The notes: generated by a model not told the origin, from the sequence alone. A DNA stretch of 64,000 bases from Pseudorhodobacter aquimaris (GCF_001202025.1 NZ_LGHS01000052.1:131501-195500), one strand, 5' to 3'; positions 45,989 to 55,548 are shown, counted from the stretch's first letter. Made by a program: numbers and translations.

Positions 45989-47218
45989 ATGGAACATGAT
46001 ACTGATATCTTGATTGTAGGTGGCGGGCTGAACGGCCCTGCATTGGCATTGGCTTTGGCGCAAAACGGATTGCGGGTGAAGGTGGTCGATGCCCGCCCTG
46101 CACCGGCGCGGGCAAACGCCGGTTTTGACGGACGTGCCTATTCGCTGGCGCTGGGCTCTAAGCGGTTGCTGTCCGTGATTGGTGTCTGGCCGCGCATTGC
46201 CGAGCAGGCCCAGCCGATACTGGAGATCAAAGCCTCGGACGGTCATGCAGGCCAAGGGGCGGCACCGTTTTTCCTGCATTTTGATCATACGGAAATAGAG
46301 GAAGGCCCCATGGGCTTTATGGTTGAGGACCGCCACCTCTATGCCGCCTTTCTGGCCGCGATGGCAGATGCGCCGGGCATTACCTTGCTTTCGGGCCAAG
46401 CCGTTGTGGCGCAAGAGGTTTCGGCCCAAGGAGCCAAGGTTACGCTTGCCTCGGGAGAGGTGCTTTCAGCGCGGCTGTTGGTGGGCTGTGATGGGCGGCA
46501 AAGCGGTGTGGCCCAGCGCGCTGGCATCACCCGGACGGGGTGGGATTACGGTCAAACCGCCTTGGTGACGGCGCTTAACCACAGCCTGCCGCATAATGGC
46601 ATCGCGCATCAGTTCTTTATGCCCGAAGGCCCATTGGCGATTTTGCCGCTGCCCGGTGGGAACCGTTCCTCGATCGTTTGGAGCGAGCAAACAGACCGCG
46701 CCAATGCGATTAACGCGCTGGGCGATGCGGATTACCTTAATGCGTTGCGTCCGCGTTTCGGTGATTTTCTGGGGGATATTTCACTGGCTGGAACGCGGTT
46801 TACCTATCCGCTGAACCTGACGTTGGCCAATAGCTTTACCGCCGAACGGCTGGCGCTGGTGGGGGATGCGGCGCATGGGGTGCATCCGATTGCGGGACAG
46901 GGGTTGAACCTTGGGCTGCGCGATGTTGGTGCCCTGGCCGAGGTCTTGATAGAGGCTGCGCGGCGGGGTGAGGATATCGGTGCTGCGGATGTGTTGGATA
47001 GGTATCAACAATGGCGGCGCTTTGATGTGACCAGCCTGGCGCTGGGCATGGACGCGGTCAACAAACTGTTTTCAAATGACAATCCAATCTTGCGACTTGG
47101 GCGCGATCTTGGCATGGGCGCGATTGGCGCGATGCCCGGTCTGCGCCGCCGCTTTATGCGCACGGCGGCCGGGCTGGAAGGCAGCCTGCCCCGCTTGTTG
47201 CAGGGCCAGCCGATCTAG
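45989..47218 (+). CDS. UbiH/UbiF-family FAD-dependent hydroxylase
   Basis: The 409-aa flavoprotein has ILIVGGGLNGPALALALAQ as dinucleotide motif, LLVGCDGRQSGVAQRAGI (DG motif) and LVGDAAHGVHPIAGQGLNLG (GD motif), all typical of the UbiH/F/COQ6 group that hydroxylates the ubiquinone ring. Which position it oxidises cannot be told. A promoter-like TATATA near 45927 places the transcript start after 45914, so the ATG there is rejected; 45953 is another option. It abuts the convergent small gene at 47219. Confidence 0.88.
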   Translation: MEHDTDILIVGGGLNGPALALALAQNGLRVKVVDARPAPARANAGFDGRAYSLALGSKRLLSVIGVWPRIAEQAQPILEIKASDGHAGQGAAPFFLHFDHTEIEEGPMGFMVEDRHLYAAFLAAMADAPGITLLSGQAVVAQEVSAQGAKVTLASGEVLSARLLVGCDGRQSGVAQRAGITRTGWDYGQTALVTALNHSLPHNGIAHQFFMPEGPLAILPLPGGNRSSIVWSEQTDRANAINALGDADYLNALRPRFGDFLGDISLAGTRFTYPLNLTLANSFTAERLALVGDAAHGVHPIAGQGLNLGLRDVGALAEVLIEAARRGEDIGAADVLDRYQQWRRFDVTSLALGMDAVNKLFSNDNPILRLGRDLGMGAIGAMPGLRRRFMRTAAGLEGSLPRLLQGQPI

Positions 47219-47386
47219 TTATTTCCCGGCTTTTTTCGCCTCAACCGCGGCCTTCATGCGGGCCAGAAGATCGGCTTTGGAGGGTTGCGATCCATAAGGG
47301 TTTTTAGCGCTGCCCTTGGCGTTATGTTCCGAATAACGTGCGGTGTTCTTGCCTTTATTAGGCGCGCCCGATTTGCCGTAATCCAT
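47219..47386 (-). CDS. Small basic protein of 55 aa, unknown function
   Basis: ATG at 47386 preceded by TAGGAGAATATT, an excellent ribosome site, opens a 55-residue frame rich in Lys, Ala, Gly and Asn (MDYGKSGAPNKGKNTARY...). The N-terminal half looks disordered; the C-terminal half (SKADLLARMKAAVEAKKAGK) is likely helical. Its stop directly abuts the ubiH-like stop. The strong ribosome site and non-random composition support a real gene. I do not recognise a named family. Confidence 0.7.
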   Translation of the reverse strand: MDYGKSGAPNKGKNTARYSEHNAKGSAKNPYGSQPSKADLLARMKAAVEAKKAGK

Positions 47387-47446
47387 AATATTCTCCTATG
47401 GCGATGCGCGCTTTTGCCCGAAAAGCCTGTCATCCACAATGGTAAC

Positions 47447-47899
47447 CTAACTGTCGCATGTTGGAATTGCCCAATCAGGAAGCTGTATATCGACAGGCAG
47501 ACCGGCAAGAACGTCGTCGGCAACCTCGGCAGATATTTCGGCCAGCTCACAAGCATAATCGCTGTTTGTCTTGCCGGGGTTATCCGCGAGCCACGACCGG
47601 CGGTCTTTTTCCTCAAAATAACCCGCTGCCACAAAGCCGACAACAGGAACGGCAACAACAATCCGTTTCAGGCGTCCGGCCGCTTTTTGGCGCATCAATT
47701 GCCGCTTGTGCTGTGATTTGAGCGCCAGAACTTCATTTTGATGCTGCATGGCCCGGACCGCAGAGGATGCAAGCTTGGCAGACATTTCAATCGCATTTTG
47801 GGTCTGCGTGATCGCCCAAATCGTGGCGGATGCGGCCAACGCGGCGAGAGACACAAGGAGAACGATGACAAGAAGCGTGCTGCGAAGAAATTTAAACAT
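47447..47899 (-). CDS. Hypothetical protein with one N-terminal membrane helix
   Basis: The 150-aa protein has a hydrophobic N-terminal segment (LLVIVLLVSLAALAASATIW) followed by a probable coiled coil (MQHQNEVLALKSQHKRQLMR), a second weak hydrophobic stretch (IVVAVPVVGFVAAGYF) and a polar C-terminus with two Cys. I do not recognise the family. It stands alone, with no clear operon partner. Confidence 0.6.
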   Translation of the reverse strand: MFKFLRSTLLVIVLLVSLAALAASATIWAITQTQNAIEMSAKLASSAVRAMQHQNEVLALKSQHKRQLMRQKAAGRLKRIVVAVPVVGFVAAGYFEEKDRRSWLADNPGKTNSDYACELAEISAEVADDVLAGLPVDIQLPDWAIPTCDS

Positions 47900-47972
47900 C
47901 AGCGATACTCAGGGTTGTTGGAAGAGCGCTTCAGTGAGGCTTGATCACGCAACCTATCCAAGTCTACGGCCC

Positions 47973-48590
47973 TTACCCTGTCCAGATCATCCGTTTGATC
48001 GCGCTGGCATGGTCGGGTGAGGCGGCCAGTGCGTCTGTGGCTAGCGAATGCGCGACGGTCGTCACGTCCTCCTCCACCACGCGGTCGATAAGGCCCCATG
48101 CTTGCGCCTCGGGTGCATCAATCTTTTGGCCGGCCATCAGGATCATCGATGCCCGCGCCGGCCCGATCAGTCGCACCAACCGCGGCACGTCAGAGGGTTG
48201 GGGCAAAAACCCCAAGCGCATAACCGGGTAAAACACCTTGGCCCCGGCGACAGAAATACGCAGATCGCAGGCCAGCACCATGCCCATCGCGCCACCTGCA
48301 ACCGTGCCATTCAGGGCTGCTACGGTCAGGCAGGGCAGGGCCGCAATGGCCCCCGACAAGCGTTCCCAAACCGGATTTGTGGCAAGCCCTGCGTGGGCTT
48401 CCTCTAGGTCGGCGCCTGCGGAAAAGACGCGGCCGGTGCCAGTCAGGATCAACGCGCGGGCCCCTTCGGTGCCGGCGCGCGCGGCAATATCTGCCAATTC
48501 GCCCAGCATCGCAGTTGTCAGCGAGTTCGCTTTGTCAGGACGGTTGATAGTTGCGGTCCAAACCCCGTTTTCGACGGTCAGATCAATCAT
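47973..48590 (-). CDS. Enoyl-CoA hydratase/isomerase (crotonase) family protein
   Basis: The 205-aa protein is short for the family (about 255). It has the oxyanion-hole motifs RVFSAGADLEE and ALNGTVAGGAMGMVLACD. The two catalytic Glu positions of true enoyl-CoA hydratases appear replaced (YPVMRLGFLPQPSDVPRL), and the C-terminal helices are shortened. It may do another crotonase reaction. It overlaps the upstream SDR gene by ATGA (48587-48590), so they probably act together. Confidence 0.8.
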   Translation of the reverse strand: MIDLTVENGVWTATINRPDKANSLTTAMLGELADIAARAGTEGARALILTGTGRVFSAGADLEEAHAGLATNPVWERLSGAIAALPCLTVAALNGTVAGGAMGMVLACDLRISVAGAKVFYPVMRLGFLPQPSDVPRLVRLIGPARASMILMAGQKIDAPEAQAWGLIDRVVEEDVTTVAHSLATDALAASPDHASAIKRMIWTG

Positions 48591-49330
48591 ACGATCAACC
48601 CCACTGCACGGCGGATATTTTCATCGCGCAATGAAATCTCTTGCCCCAGAAAATCATCTCCACCGGGGCCGCACATCCACAGCATCAGGCGTGCAGGCCA
48701 ATCCGCAGGGATGTGAACTGAAGGGTCCAGCTCACTCACCGCATTGATACCGCTAGCTTTGATCTTCACCTGCATATCGGTTGCCACGGTTCCGGGTGAC
48801 ATGCCCATGACGCGCAAACCGTTGCCGCCTTCCTCCAGATGGGCTGCGCGGGTCAGCATGGCAGCACCGGCCTTGGCGGCGCAATATGCGCTCCAGCCTT
48901 CCAGCGGGTTATGGGCCGCACCGGAGGAGACGGTGATGATCGTCCCACCCCGCGCCCGCATCAGGGGAATCGCGGCCTGCATCCCGTAAAACACGCCCTT
49001 GAGGTTGGTATCGATCGCGCGGGACCATTCCTCGGGCTTGGCATCACTGATGCGGGCGATCGGGTCAATCGTGCCCGCATTACCGATAAGCACGTCCAGA
49101 CCGCCGTATTCCACCGCCACACGGCCCAATGCGGTTTGTACCGATCCCATATTGCTGACATCGCAAGGCAAGGCCAAGGCACCGCGCCCGATCTCGGCGG
49201 CAATCGCCTCTGTCTTGCCAACTGAACGCGCCAATAGCACCACCTGCGCGCCGGCATCGGCAAAAACCCGCGCCGTTGCTTCACCAATACCGCGGCTTGC
49301 GCCCGTGATAACCACCACTTTGCCTTGCAT
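48587..49330 (-). CDS. Short-chain dehydrogenase/reductase
   Basis: The 247-aa SDR has TGASRGIG for cofactor binding, the NAG motif in VLIGNAGTID and the catalytic Ser in TVSSGAAH with Tyr and Lys in YCAAK. It should oxidise or reduce a hydroxy/keto group with NAD(P). Overlap with a crotonase gene suggests a shared acyl-CoA or carbonyl pathway. The start at 49330 follows GTGGGGGAACGTT; an ATG at 49360 would add a non-homologous stretch. Confidence 0.88.
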   Translation of the reverse strand: MQGKVVVITGASRGIGEATARVFADAGAQVVLLARSVGKTEAIAAEIGRGALALPCDVSNMGSVQTALGRVAVEYGGLDVLIGNAGTIDPIARISDAKPEEWSRAIDTNLKGVFYGMQAAIPLMRARGGTIITVSSGAAHNPLEGWSAYCAAKAGAAMLTRAAHLEEGGNGLRVMGMSPGTVATDMQVKIKASGINAVSELDPSVHIPADWPARLMLWMCGPGGDDFLGQEISLRDENIRRAVGLIV

Positions 49331-49507
49331 AACGTTCCCCCACTCCAGTTTAATGACCAAAGGCTAGCGCAGTTTTATGGCATGCTCCAGTCAGCCGATC
49401 ACGGAAATCATATCCAATCGTTATCAACTTGACCCGCGTGCCCCCTTGACCCGCCCCCATCACATGCAGATGCTACGCCACAACATTCGTATACGGAGAC
49501 CCGAACG

Positions 49508-51028
49508 ATGACCTCGCGCATTTTGACGATTACGTCTATTTCTGCCCTTACTGCATTTCTGGCACTCCCTGCCCTTGCCGATATTACGGCAGAAGAAGCC
49601 TGGAAAGGCTGGCAGGAGCTGGGCACCGCCCATGGCCAAACCCTGAGCACAGGGTCACAAACCCGCGCAGGTGACACGCTGACGATCACCGATCTGACCA
49701 TCGAGGTAATCAACGACGACGCCAAAGTCGCCGGTGTCATCCCCGAGGTCCGCTTTCGCGAAATGGGCGATGGTCGCGTCGAAGTAACGATGAGCAACGC
49801 CTACCAGTTCGAAATGGAAGGCGATAACGGCGAGGGCGATACGGTCGGCGCGACGTTCAACGTCCAGCAAAACGGGGCCACGCTTATCACAAGCGGCACC
49901 CCTGAGGTGATGAACCATGACTACAACGCAGATAACCTTCGGGTCGGTGTTGTCGACGTTAAAACCAAAGGGGAGCCGCGCGATATTGCAATCGACGTGA
50001 ACCTTTCCAGCCTTGCAATGACGTATAATGTCAAACCGGGCGATCTCATGTCTTTTACCTCAACCTTCGCCAGCAAGGCGCTGACGTTTTCTGCCAAGGG
50101 TACGGATGAGGAAAACAACTCGGCGTTTGATGTGGTCGGCCAATCGAATAATATCGCCGGCGTGACCACATCGGCAATTCCGGCCGAGATGACAACAAAT
50201 GATATTGTCAGCCAGCTTGCACAGGGTATGACCTCTGACCTCGCTTTGACCTATGACAGCGGCAACCTGACAATAAACGGCAAAGACGAAACCGGAGCGA
50301 CCTCTAATTTTACCAGCCAGTCCAATGGTGGCAGCCTGAAGGTCGCAATTGACAAGGATCGCATGTCTTATGGCATTCTTGGCAAAGGCGTGGAAATGAA
50401 GGTTTCCGGCAGCTCTATCCCGTTCCCGGAACTGGCAGCAGCCTATGACGAGCAAGCCGTCAACCTGACGGTGCCGATCTCCAAATCGGATGAGGCCAAG
50501 GATTTCCTGATTGAGACGCGGCTGGAGGGCCTGACTGTTTCGGATGTTATCTGGGGAATGATCGATTCCGGGGCGACCCTGCCACGCGATCCGGCAACCT
50601 TGATTGTATCGCTTAAAGGCAAGGCAAAGCCATTGATCGACATGCTGGCCGGCAACACCGAGAACATGCCGCAGGATCGCCCCCCGTTCGAGGTGGAAAC
50701 CCTGGATATCGAGGCGCTGCAGCTGACCGTTGCAGGGGCGGAATTCAAGGGCAATGGCGCTTTGGCTTTTGACAACTCGCAACCGCCAGTGTTGGGCAAT
50801 GTGGCCCCGATGCCAACGGGCAAGCTGAATCTGTCGTTGGTGGGCGCGACCACCCTTTTGGGCAAGTTGCAAGCCTTGGGGTTGGTGCAGCAAGACATGG
50901 TCATGACCTTTGGCATGATGGCTGCAATGTTGGGTAAACCGGGCGCCGAGCCTGACAGCTACACCTCCGAGGTGGAATTCGTTGAGGGTGGCAAGATCAC
51001 CGTGAACGGCGCGCCGATGCCGTTCTAA
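49508..51028 (+). CDS. DUF2125 family exported protein
   Basis: The 506-aa precursor has a signal peptide (MTSRILTITSISALTAFLA, ending ALPALA). The mature part is a long beta-rich sequence with repeated patterns such as LTITDLTIEV, LRVGVVDVKTKG and LSSLAMTYNVKPGDLMSF, matching DUF2125 proteins of Rhodobacteraceae. No enzymatic motif is visible; function is unknown, probably periplasmic. CGGAGACCCGAACG lies upstream of the ATG. A hairpin terminator follows. Confidence 0.8.
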   Translation: MTSRILTITSISALTAFLALPALADITAEEAWKGWQELGTAHGQTLSTGSQTRAGDTLTITDLTIEVINDDAKVAGVIPEVRFREMGDGRVEVTMSNAYQFEMEGDNGEGDTVGATFNVQQNGATLITSGTPEVMNHDYNADNLRVGVVDVKTKGEPRDIAIDVNLSSLAMTYNVKPGDLMSFTSTFASKALTFSAKGTDEENNSAFDVVGQSNNIAGVTTSAIPAEMTTNDIVSQLAQGMTSDLALTYDSGNLTINGKDETGATSNFTSQSNGGSLKVAIDKDRMSYGILGKGVEMKVSGSSIPFPELAAAYDEQAVNLTVPISKSDEAKDFLIETRLEGLTVSDVIWGMIDSGATLPRDPATLIVSLKGKAKPLIDMLAGNTENMPQDRPPFEVETLDIEALQLTVAGAEFKGNGALAFDNSQPPVLGNVAPMPTGKLNLSLVGATTLLGKLQALGLVQQDMVMTFGMMAAMLGKPGAEPDSYTSEVEFVEGGKITVNGAPMPF

Positions 51029-51044
51029 GGCAGCGCGATTTGGT

Positions 51045-51074
51045 AAAAAGGGGCGGCCATCGGGTCGCCCTTTT
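51045..51074 (+). terminator. Intrinsic terminator after the DUF2125 gene
   Basis: AAAAGGGGCG pairs with CGCCCTTTT (one bulged G) around a loop and ends in a short T-run, consistent with rho-independent termination. Confidence 0.7.
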
Positions 51075-51142
51075 GCATTCAGACTGCTTGCTTTGAGGCT
51101 CATAGCGGCTTACCTGCCTATGGGATATAAAAGGAGACCCCG

Positions 51143-52486
51143 ATGACACGCTCGCTTGAAACACTGACCGAGGCGCTGTTAGTGGCCGCAAAGCGCGCAG
51201 GCGCAGAGGCTGCCGATGCGATTGCGGTGGACGGTATTGCCACAGCGATTGATATCCGCGCAGGCAAGTTGGAACAGGCGGAACGTTCAGAAGGGGTGGA
51301 ACTGGGGCTGCGGGTGCTGATGGGCAAGCGGCAGGCCTGCGTGTCGATCTCCGATACCTCGGATGGCAGCATTTCGGCGATGGCCGAACGGGCCGTGGCG
51401 ATGGCACGCGAGGCCCCCGAAGATGCCTATGCAGGCCTCGCCGATCCATCGCAACTGGCGCAAAGCTGGGATATCGACGCATTGGAATTATGCGACCCAT
51501 CCCAAGAGGTCCCCGCCGCAACGCTGGAAGAAGATGCGCGCCGTGCCGAAGCCGCCGCGATGGCGGTTGATGGCATCACCCAGGTCGAGGCCTCTGCCAG
51601 CCAGTCGCGCCGTCAAATCCACTTGGCGGCCAGCAACGGGTTTTCGGGTGGCTACGGGCGGTCTTCGCGGTCGGTCTCGGCCGTGGCCTTTACCGGCAGC
51701 GGCACCGAGATGGAACGCGATTGGGCCGCCGAGGGCCGCATTTTCGCCGCCGATCTGCCAAGCGCAGATGAGATCGGCGCACTTGCCGCCGCGCGCGCTT
51801 TGGAGCGTGTGGGCGCGCGCCAACCCAAGACTGGCGCCTATCCGGTGCTTTATGATGAACGCATTTCCTCGGGGATCATCGGCCATATGCTGGGCGCGAT
51901 CAACGGGGCGACGATTGCGCGGGGTTCGGGCTGGTTGCGCGATGCGCTGGGTCAACAGATCCTGCCCTCGGGCCTTTCGGTGATCGAGGACCCGCACCGC
52001 GCCCGCATTTCCGGCAGCCGCGCCTTTGACGGTGAGGGCTTGCCAACGGCGCGGCGCGCGATTGTCGAGGATGGTATCCTGACCGGCTGGGTTCTGGATC
52101 TGGCCACGGCGCGCAAGCTGGGGATGCAAAGCACTGGCAATGCGGCGCGGGGTACATCTTCGCCACCCTCGCCCGGCACGTCGAATATCGATCTGACCCA
52201 AGGCACAAAATCGCGGGCAGAGCTGTTGGCCGATATGGGCACGGGGCTGCTGGTGACCTCGCTGATCGGCTCTTCGATCAACCCCACCACGGGGGATTAT
52301 TCGCGCGGGGCATCCGGATTCTGGGTCGAAAACGGTCAGATTGCCTATGCCGTGAATGAATGTACCATCGCCGGCAACCTGCGTGATATGCTGATGCGGA
52401 TGACACCTGCGAATGATGCGCGGATGCATATGTCCACCCGCGTGCCGTCCCTGCTGATCGAAGGGTTGACGCTTGCCGGGGCTTGA
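51143..52486 (+). CDS. pmbA: PmbA/TldE-type metalloprotease subunit
   Basis: The 447-aa protein belongs to the TldD/PmbA family; TldD-TldE complexes process small peptides. GVELGLRVLMGKRQACVSISDT lies in the N-terminal part, and GTKSRAELLADMGTGLLVTSLIGSS... and GFWVENGQIAYAVNECTIAGNL near the C-terminus. No HExxH zinc motif is seen, as expected for the PmbA/TldE partner. A tldD gene is not in the window. It overlaps the following phosphatase gene. Confidence 0.93.
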   Translation: MTRSLETLTEALLVAAKRAGAEAADAIAVDGIATAIDIRAGKLEQAERSEGVELGLRVLMGKRQACVSISDTSDGSISAMAERAVAMAREAPEDAYAGLADPSQLAQSWDIDALELCDPSQEVPAATLEEDARRAEAAAMAVDGITQVEASASQSRRQIHLAASNGFSGGYGRSSRSVSAVAFTGSGTEMERDWAAEGRIFAADLPSADEIGALAAARALERVGARQPKTGAYPVLYDERISSGIIGHMLGAINGATIARGSGWLRDALGQQILPSGLSVIEDPHRARISGSRAFDGEGLPTARRAIVEDGILTGWVLDLATARKLGMQSTGNAARGTSSPPSPGTSNIDLTQGTKSRAELLADMGTGLLVTSLIGSSINPTTGDYSRGASGFWVENGQIAYAVNECTIAGNLRDMLMRMTPANDARMHMSTRVPSLLIEGLTLAGA

Positions 52487-53252
52487 TGAGGATCTGCAGC
52501 TTTTGGTCGATGCCGCGCGTGCGGCGGGGCCAATTGCAATGCAACATTTCCGCCGCGACCCGCAGGTCTGGGACAAGGGCGGGGATGCGGGGCCGGTAAC
52601 GGCGGCGGATCTGGCCGTGAACGATATGCTGGCCACCCGTCTGCAAGCGGCCCGCCCTGACTATGGCTGGTTGTCCGAGGAAACGCCCGATAACACCGAC
52701 CGCCTGCGCGCACGCCGTGTGTTCATCATCGACCCGATTGACGGCACCCGCGCCTTCATCGACGGTCAGGACAGCTTTGCCCATTCGCTTGCCATTGCCG
52801 AGGATGGCGTGATCATTGCCGCCGCCGTATACCTGCCGGCCAAAGACCGGATGTACAGCGCCCATGCGCAAGGGCCGGCCCGTTGTAACGGCAGTGTAAT
52901 CACAAGCTCAACCGCGGTGATGGCCGCTGGTGCCAGCGTTCTGACCGCCAAGACGAATATGGCACCGCGGCATTGGCCCGCAGGGGTGCCGACGCTGGAT
53001 CATGCGTTCCGGCCCTCGCTTGCCTACCGGCTATGCCTTGTGGCCGAGGGGCGCTATGATTCCATGCTGGCGTTTCGCCCGACATGGGAATGGGACATTG
53101 CGGCGGGGGCCTTGATTGCCAACCGCGCGGGTGCCGTGACCAGTGATGGCAAGGGGGCTACGCTCTGGTTCAATGAGGCTGATCCACGCACCGAAGGGAT
53201 TATTGTGGCCCCGCGCGGACTTCATGCCGATCTGATCGCACGGCGGGGTTGA
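52473..53252 (+). CDS. Inositol monophosphatase-family phosphatase, CysQ-like
   Basis: The 259-aa protein shows the IMPase/CysQ metal motifs GPVTAADLAVND, Glu in WLSEETPD, DPIDGTRAFIDG and the C-terminal WEWDIAAGALIANRAG. CysQ-type enzymes remove the 3' phosphate of PAP; inositol monophosphatase activity is the alternative. The start is a TTG at 52473 with GAAGGG upstream, inside the pmbA C-terminus, so the two genes are probably coupled. Confidence 0.85.
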   Translation: MPGLDEDLQLLVDAARAAGPIAMQHFRRDPQVWDKGGDAGPVTAADLAVNDMLATRLQAARPDYGWLSEETPDNTDRLRARRVFIIDPIDGTRAFIDGQDSFAHSLAIAEDGVIIAAAVYLPAKDRMYSAHAQGPARCNGSVITSSTAVMAAGASVLTAKTNMAPRHWPAGVPTLDHAFRPSLAYRLCLVAEGRYDSMLAFRPTWEWDIAAGALIANRAGAVTSDGKGATLWFNEADPRTEGIIVAPRGLHADLIARRG

Positions 53253-53320
53253 AAACCCCTTGGCCTTTGGCCCTTGGATGCGCATATATGACAGAACAGT
53301 TTCGACGAAAGAGGGATGCT

Positions 53321-54238
53321 ATGTTGACGTTTGGCGATCAATCGGGTGCGGCAAACGCCGCTGCGGATGAAAATCTGATCAAGGACGGGACGGAGGCCAC
53401 CTTCATGGCCGATGTTATCGAGGCCAGTAAGGAAACCCCGGTGATCGTGGATTTCTGGGCGCCTTGGTGCGGCCCTTGCAAACAGCTTGGCCCTGCGCTG
53501 GAGGCGGCTGTGACCGCGGCCAAGGGCAAGGTACGCATGGTCAAGATCAACGTCGATGAAAACCCCGCAATTTCGGCCGAGTTGCGCATCCAGTCCATCC
53601 CCACCGTCTATGCCTTTCACGAGGGCAAGCCTGTTGACGGCTTTCAGGGCGCGCTGCCCGCGTCCGAATTGAAAACCTTTGTCGACAAACTGGCCGCCCT
53701 TGCCGGTGACGGCGGATTGGCCGATGCGATCGAGGCCGCCGAGGGGATGCTGGCCGATGGCGACTTTGCCGATGCCGTCGAAACCTTTGCCGCCATTCTG
53801 GAAGAAGAGCCTGAAAACCCGCTGGCCTTTGGCGGGCTTTTGCGCGCCCATCTTGCGCTGGGTGAGGTAGCACAGGCCGAGGCCCTTTTGGCCGCTGTTC
53901 CCGCCAAAATCGCCAACGCCCAAGAGGTAGAGGCCGCCCGCGCCCAGATCGCCCTATTGCACCAAGCCGCCAACGCCGGCCCCGAGGCCGAACTTCGTGC
54001 TGCGGTCGAGGCAGATCCCGACAACCATCAGGCGCGCTTTGATCTGGCACAGGCGCTTCATGCGGCCGGCAAGGTAGAGGAAGCGGTAAATGAATTGCTC
54101 GAACTTTTCCGCCGTGACCGCGAGTGGAATGATGCCGCCGCCAAGACCCAGCTTTTCACGATATTCGAGGCGCTGACCCCCAAAGATCCGATTGCCTTGA
54201 CAGGTCGTCGCAAACTGTCGTCAATGATATTTGCCTAA
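53321..54238 (+). CDS. Thioredoxin-TPR protein (CnoX/YbbN-like)
   Basis: The 305-aa protein combines a thioredoxin fold (about 25-130) with an active site WCGPC and a TPR-like helical region (about 140-300). This is the layout of CnoX/YbbN co-chaperones that hold oxidised proteins for chaperonin; here both active-site Cys are present, whereas the E. coli protein has lost one. The start at 53321 has AGAGGGATGCT upstream; 53249 and 53288 are rejected. It is followed by a LON-domain gene, a common pairing in the group. Confidence 0.9.
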   Translation: MLTFGDQSGAANAAADENLIKDGTEATFMADVIEASKETPVIVDFWAPWCGPCKQLGPALEAAVTAAKGKVRMVKINVDENPAISAELRIQSIPTVYAFHEGKPVDGFQGALPASELKTFVDKLAALAGDGGLADAIEAAEGMLADGDFADAVETFAAILEEEPENPLAFGGLLRAHLALGEVAQAEALLAAVPAKIANAQEVEAARAQIALLHQAANAGPEAELRAAVEADPDNHQARFDLAQALHAAGKVEEAVNELLELFRRDREWNDAAAKTQLFTIFEALTPKDPIALTGRRKLSSMIFA

Positions 54239-54264
54239 GGGGAAAAGCGGCCTAGCTGCTGGAT

Positions 54265-54915
54265 ATGAAACACATACGCGATTTGCCCGAGATCATTCCC
54301 GTCTTTCCGTTGCCCGGTGCGCTGTTGCTGCCGCGCGCAAGGCTGCCGCTGCATATATTTGAGCCGCGCTACCTGCAAATGCTGGAAGATTGCATGAAGA
54401 CGCCCCACCGGTTGATCGGCATAATCCAGACACGGGATGTGCCGGCCAATCAAGGCACCGAACCGCGCCTGCATTCCATCGGTTGTGCCGGCCGTATGAC
54501 GGGGTTTTCGGAAACCGAAGACGGGCGCTATATGATCACGCTCTCGGGTATTTCCCGCTTTCGTCTGCGCCAAGAAGTAGAGGGGTTCACCCCCTACCGC
54601 CGCGCCGAGGTTGACTGGAAAGGTTTTGAACGTGATCAGGGCGAGGTCGAAAAAGACCCCGGTTTTGAACGGGCGGCCTTTATGAAATTGTTGAAACGCT
54701 TCTTTGAAACGCTGGAGCTTTCGACCGATTGGGATGGCCTGCGCGACGCAGATGAAGAGCTGTTGATAAACTCTTTGTCGATGCTCTGCCCTTTCTCACC
54801 CGAGGACAAGCAAGCCCTGCTGGAGGCGCCAACCCTGATCACACGGCGCGAAACCATGGTAACCCTGATCGAATTTGCCCTGCACGGCGGATCGGGAGAG
54901 GAGACAATGCAATGA
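54265..54915 (+). CDS. LON substrate-binding domain protein
   Basis: The 216-aa protein is the N-terminal LON domain alone, without ATPase or protease parts: [20 protein letters not shown] at the start, [13 protein letters not shown] and [17 protein letters not shown] follow. Such stand-alone proteins are common in alphaproteobacteria and may bind unfolded proteins; no role is proven. It overlaps the Trm112-like gene by ATGA. Confidence 0.88.
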   Translation: MKHIRDLPEIIPVFPLPGALLLPRARLPLHIFEPRYLQMLEDCMKTPHRLIGIIQTRDVPANQGTEPRLHSIGCAGRMTGFSETEDGRYMITLSGISRFRLRQEVEGFTPYRRAEVDWKGFERDQGEVEKDPGFERAAFMKLLKRFFETLELSTDWDGLRDADEELLINSLSMLCPFSPEDKQALLEAPTLITRRETMVTLIEFALHGGSGEETMQ

Positions 54916-55097
54916 CCAATACCCCCCCTGTAATTGATCGCCGTATGCTGGAGGCATTGGTTTGCCCCATGACGCAAGCGACCCTGACCTATGACGCCAA
55001 GGCGCAAGAGTTGATCTCTGAGCCCGCAAAAATGGCCTTTCCCATCCGCAACGGCATCCCGATCATGTTGATCGCAGAAGCCCGCGCATTGGAGTAA
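54912..55097 (+). CDS. Trm112/YcaR-family small protein
   Basis: The 61-aa protein has [16 protein letters not shown] and [19 protein letters not shown], the Trm112 pattern. Most members carry two CPxC-like zinc pairs; here only one Cys is visible (VCPMT), so zinc binding is probably lost, as in YcaR. Members act as partners of methyltransferases or as structural chaperones. It overlaps the LON gene. Confidence 0.88.
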   Translation: MTNTPPVIDRRMLEALVCPMTQATLTYDAKAQELISEPAKMAFPIRNGIPIMLIAEARALE

Positions 55098-55104
55098 GTC
55101 AGCC

Positions 55105-55548
55105 ATGCGCAACCTGTTAACCTATGCAGTGTTTATCATCGGCGTCGTTGTAATCGGCACGAGCATCGGGCTGATTACCCTGCCCGGTGCATGGTATGTC
55201 AGCTTGGAGAAACCGTGGTTCACTCCGCCTAACTGGGTGTTCGGGCCGGTCTGGACCACGCTTTATGTTCTGATCGGCTGGGTCGGCGCGCGCAAATGGC
55301 TGCATGGTGGCGCAGCTGGGCTTTGGTGGGCGCAGATGGCGGCGAATTTCCTGTGGTCGCCCGTGTTCTTTGCACTTCAGATGCCGCTTGCCGGGCTTAT
55401 TGTAATCATCGTCATGTGGCTGTTGATCACAGCGTTTATCGGTAAGGAGTGGCGTAGTGACAGGCTCTCGGCAGTGCTGTTTCTACCTTATCTTGCATGG
55501 GTCAGCCTTGCGACAGCCCTGAACGGCGCAATAGTGGTATTGAACTGA
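55105..55548 (+). CDS. tspO: TspO/MBR family tryptophan-rich sensor protein
   Basis: The 147-aa membrane protein has five helices and the TspO hallmarks LEKPWFTPPNWVFGPVWTTL, WWAQMAANFLWSPVFF and YLAWVSLATALNG. In Rhodobacter, TspO regulates tetrapyrrole-dependent gene expression by moving porphyrin intermediates in the outer membrane. It starts 7 bp after the Trm112-like gene. Confidence 0.93.
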   Translation: MRNLLTYAVFIIGVVVIGTSIGLITLPGAWYVSLEKPWFTPPNWVFGPVWTTLYVLIGWVGARKWLHGGAAGLWWAQMAANFLWSPVFFALQMPLAGLIVIIVMWLLITAFIGKEWRSDRLSAVLFLPYLAWVSLATALNGAIVVLN

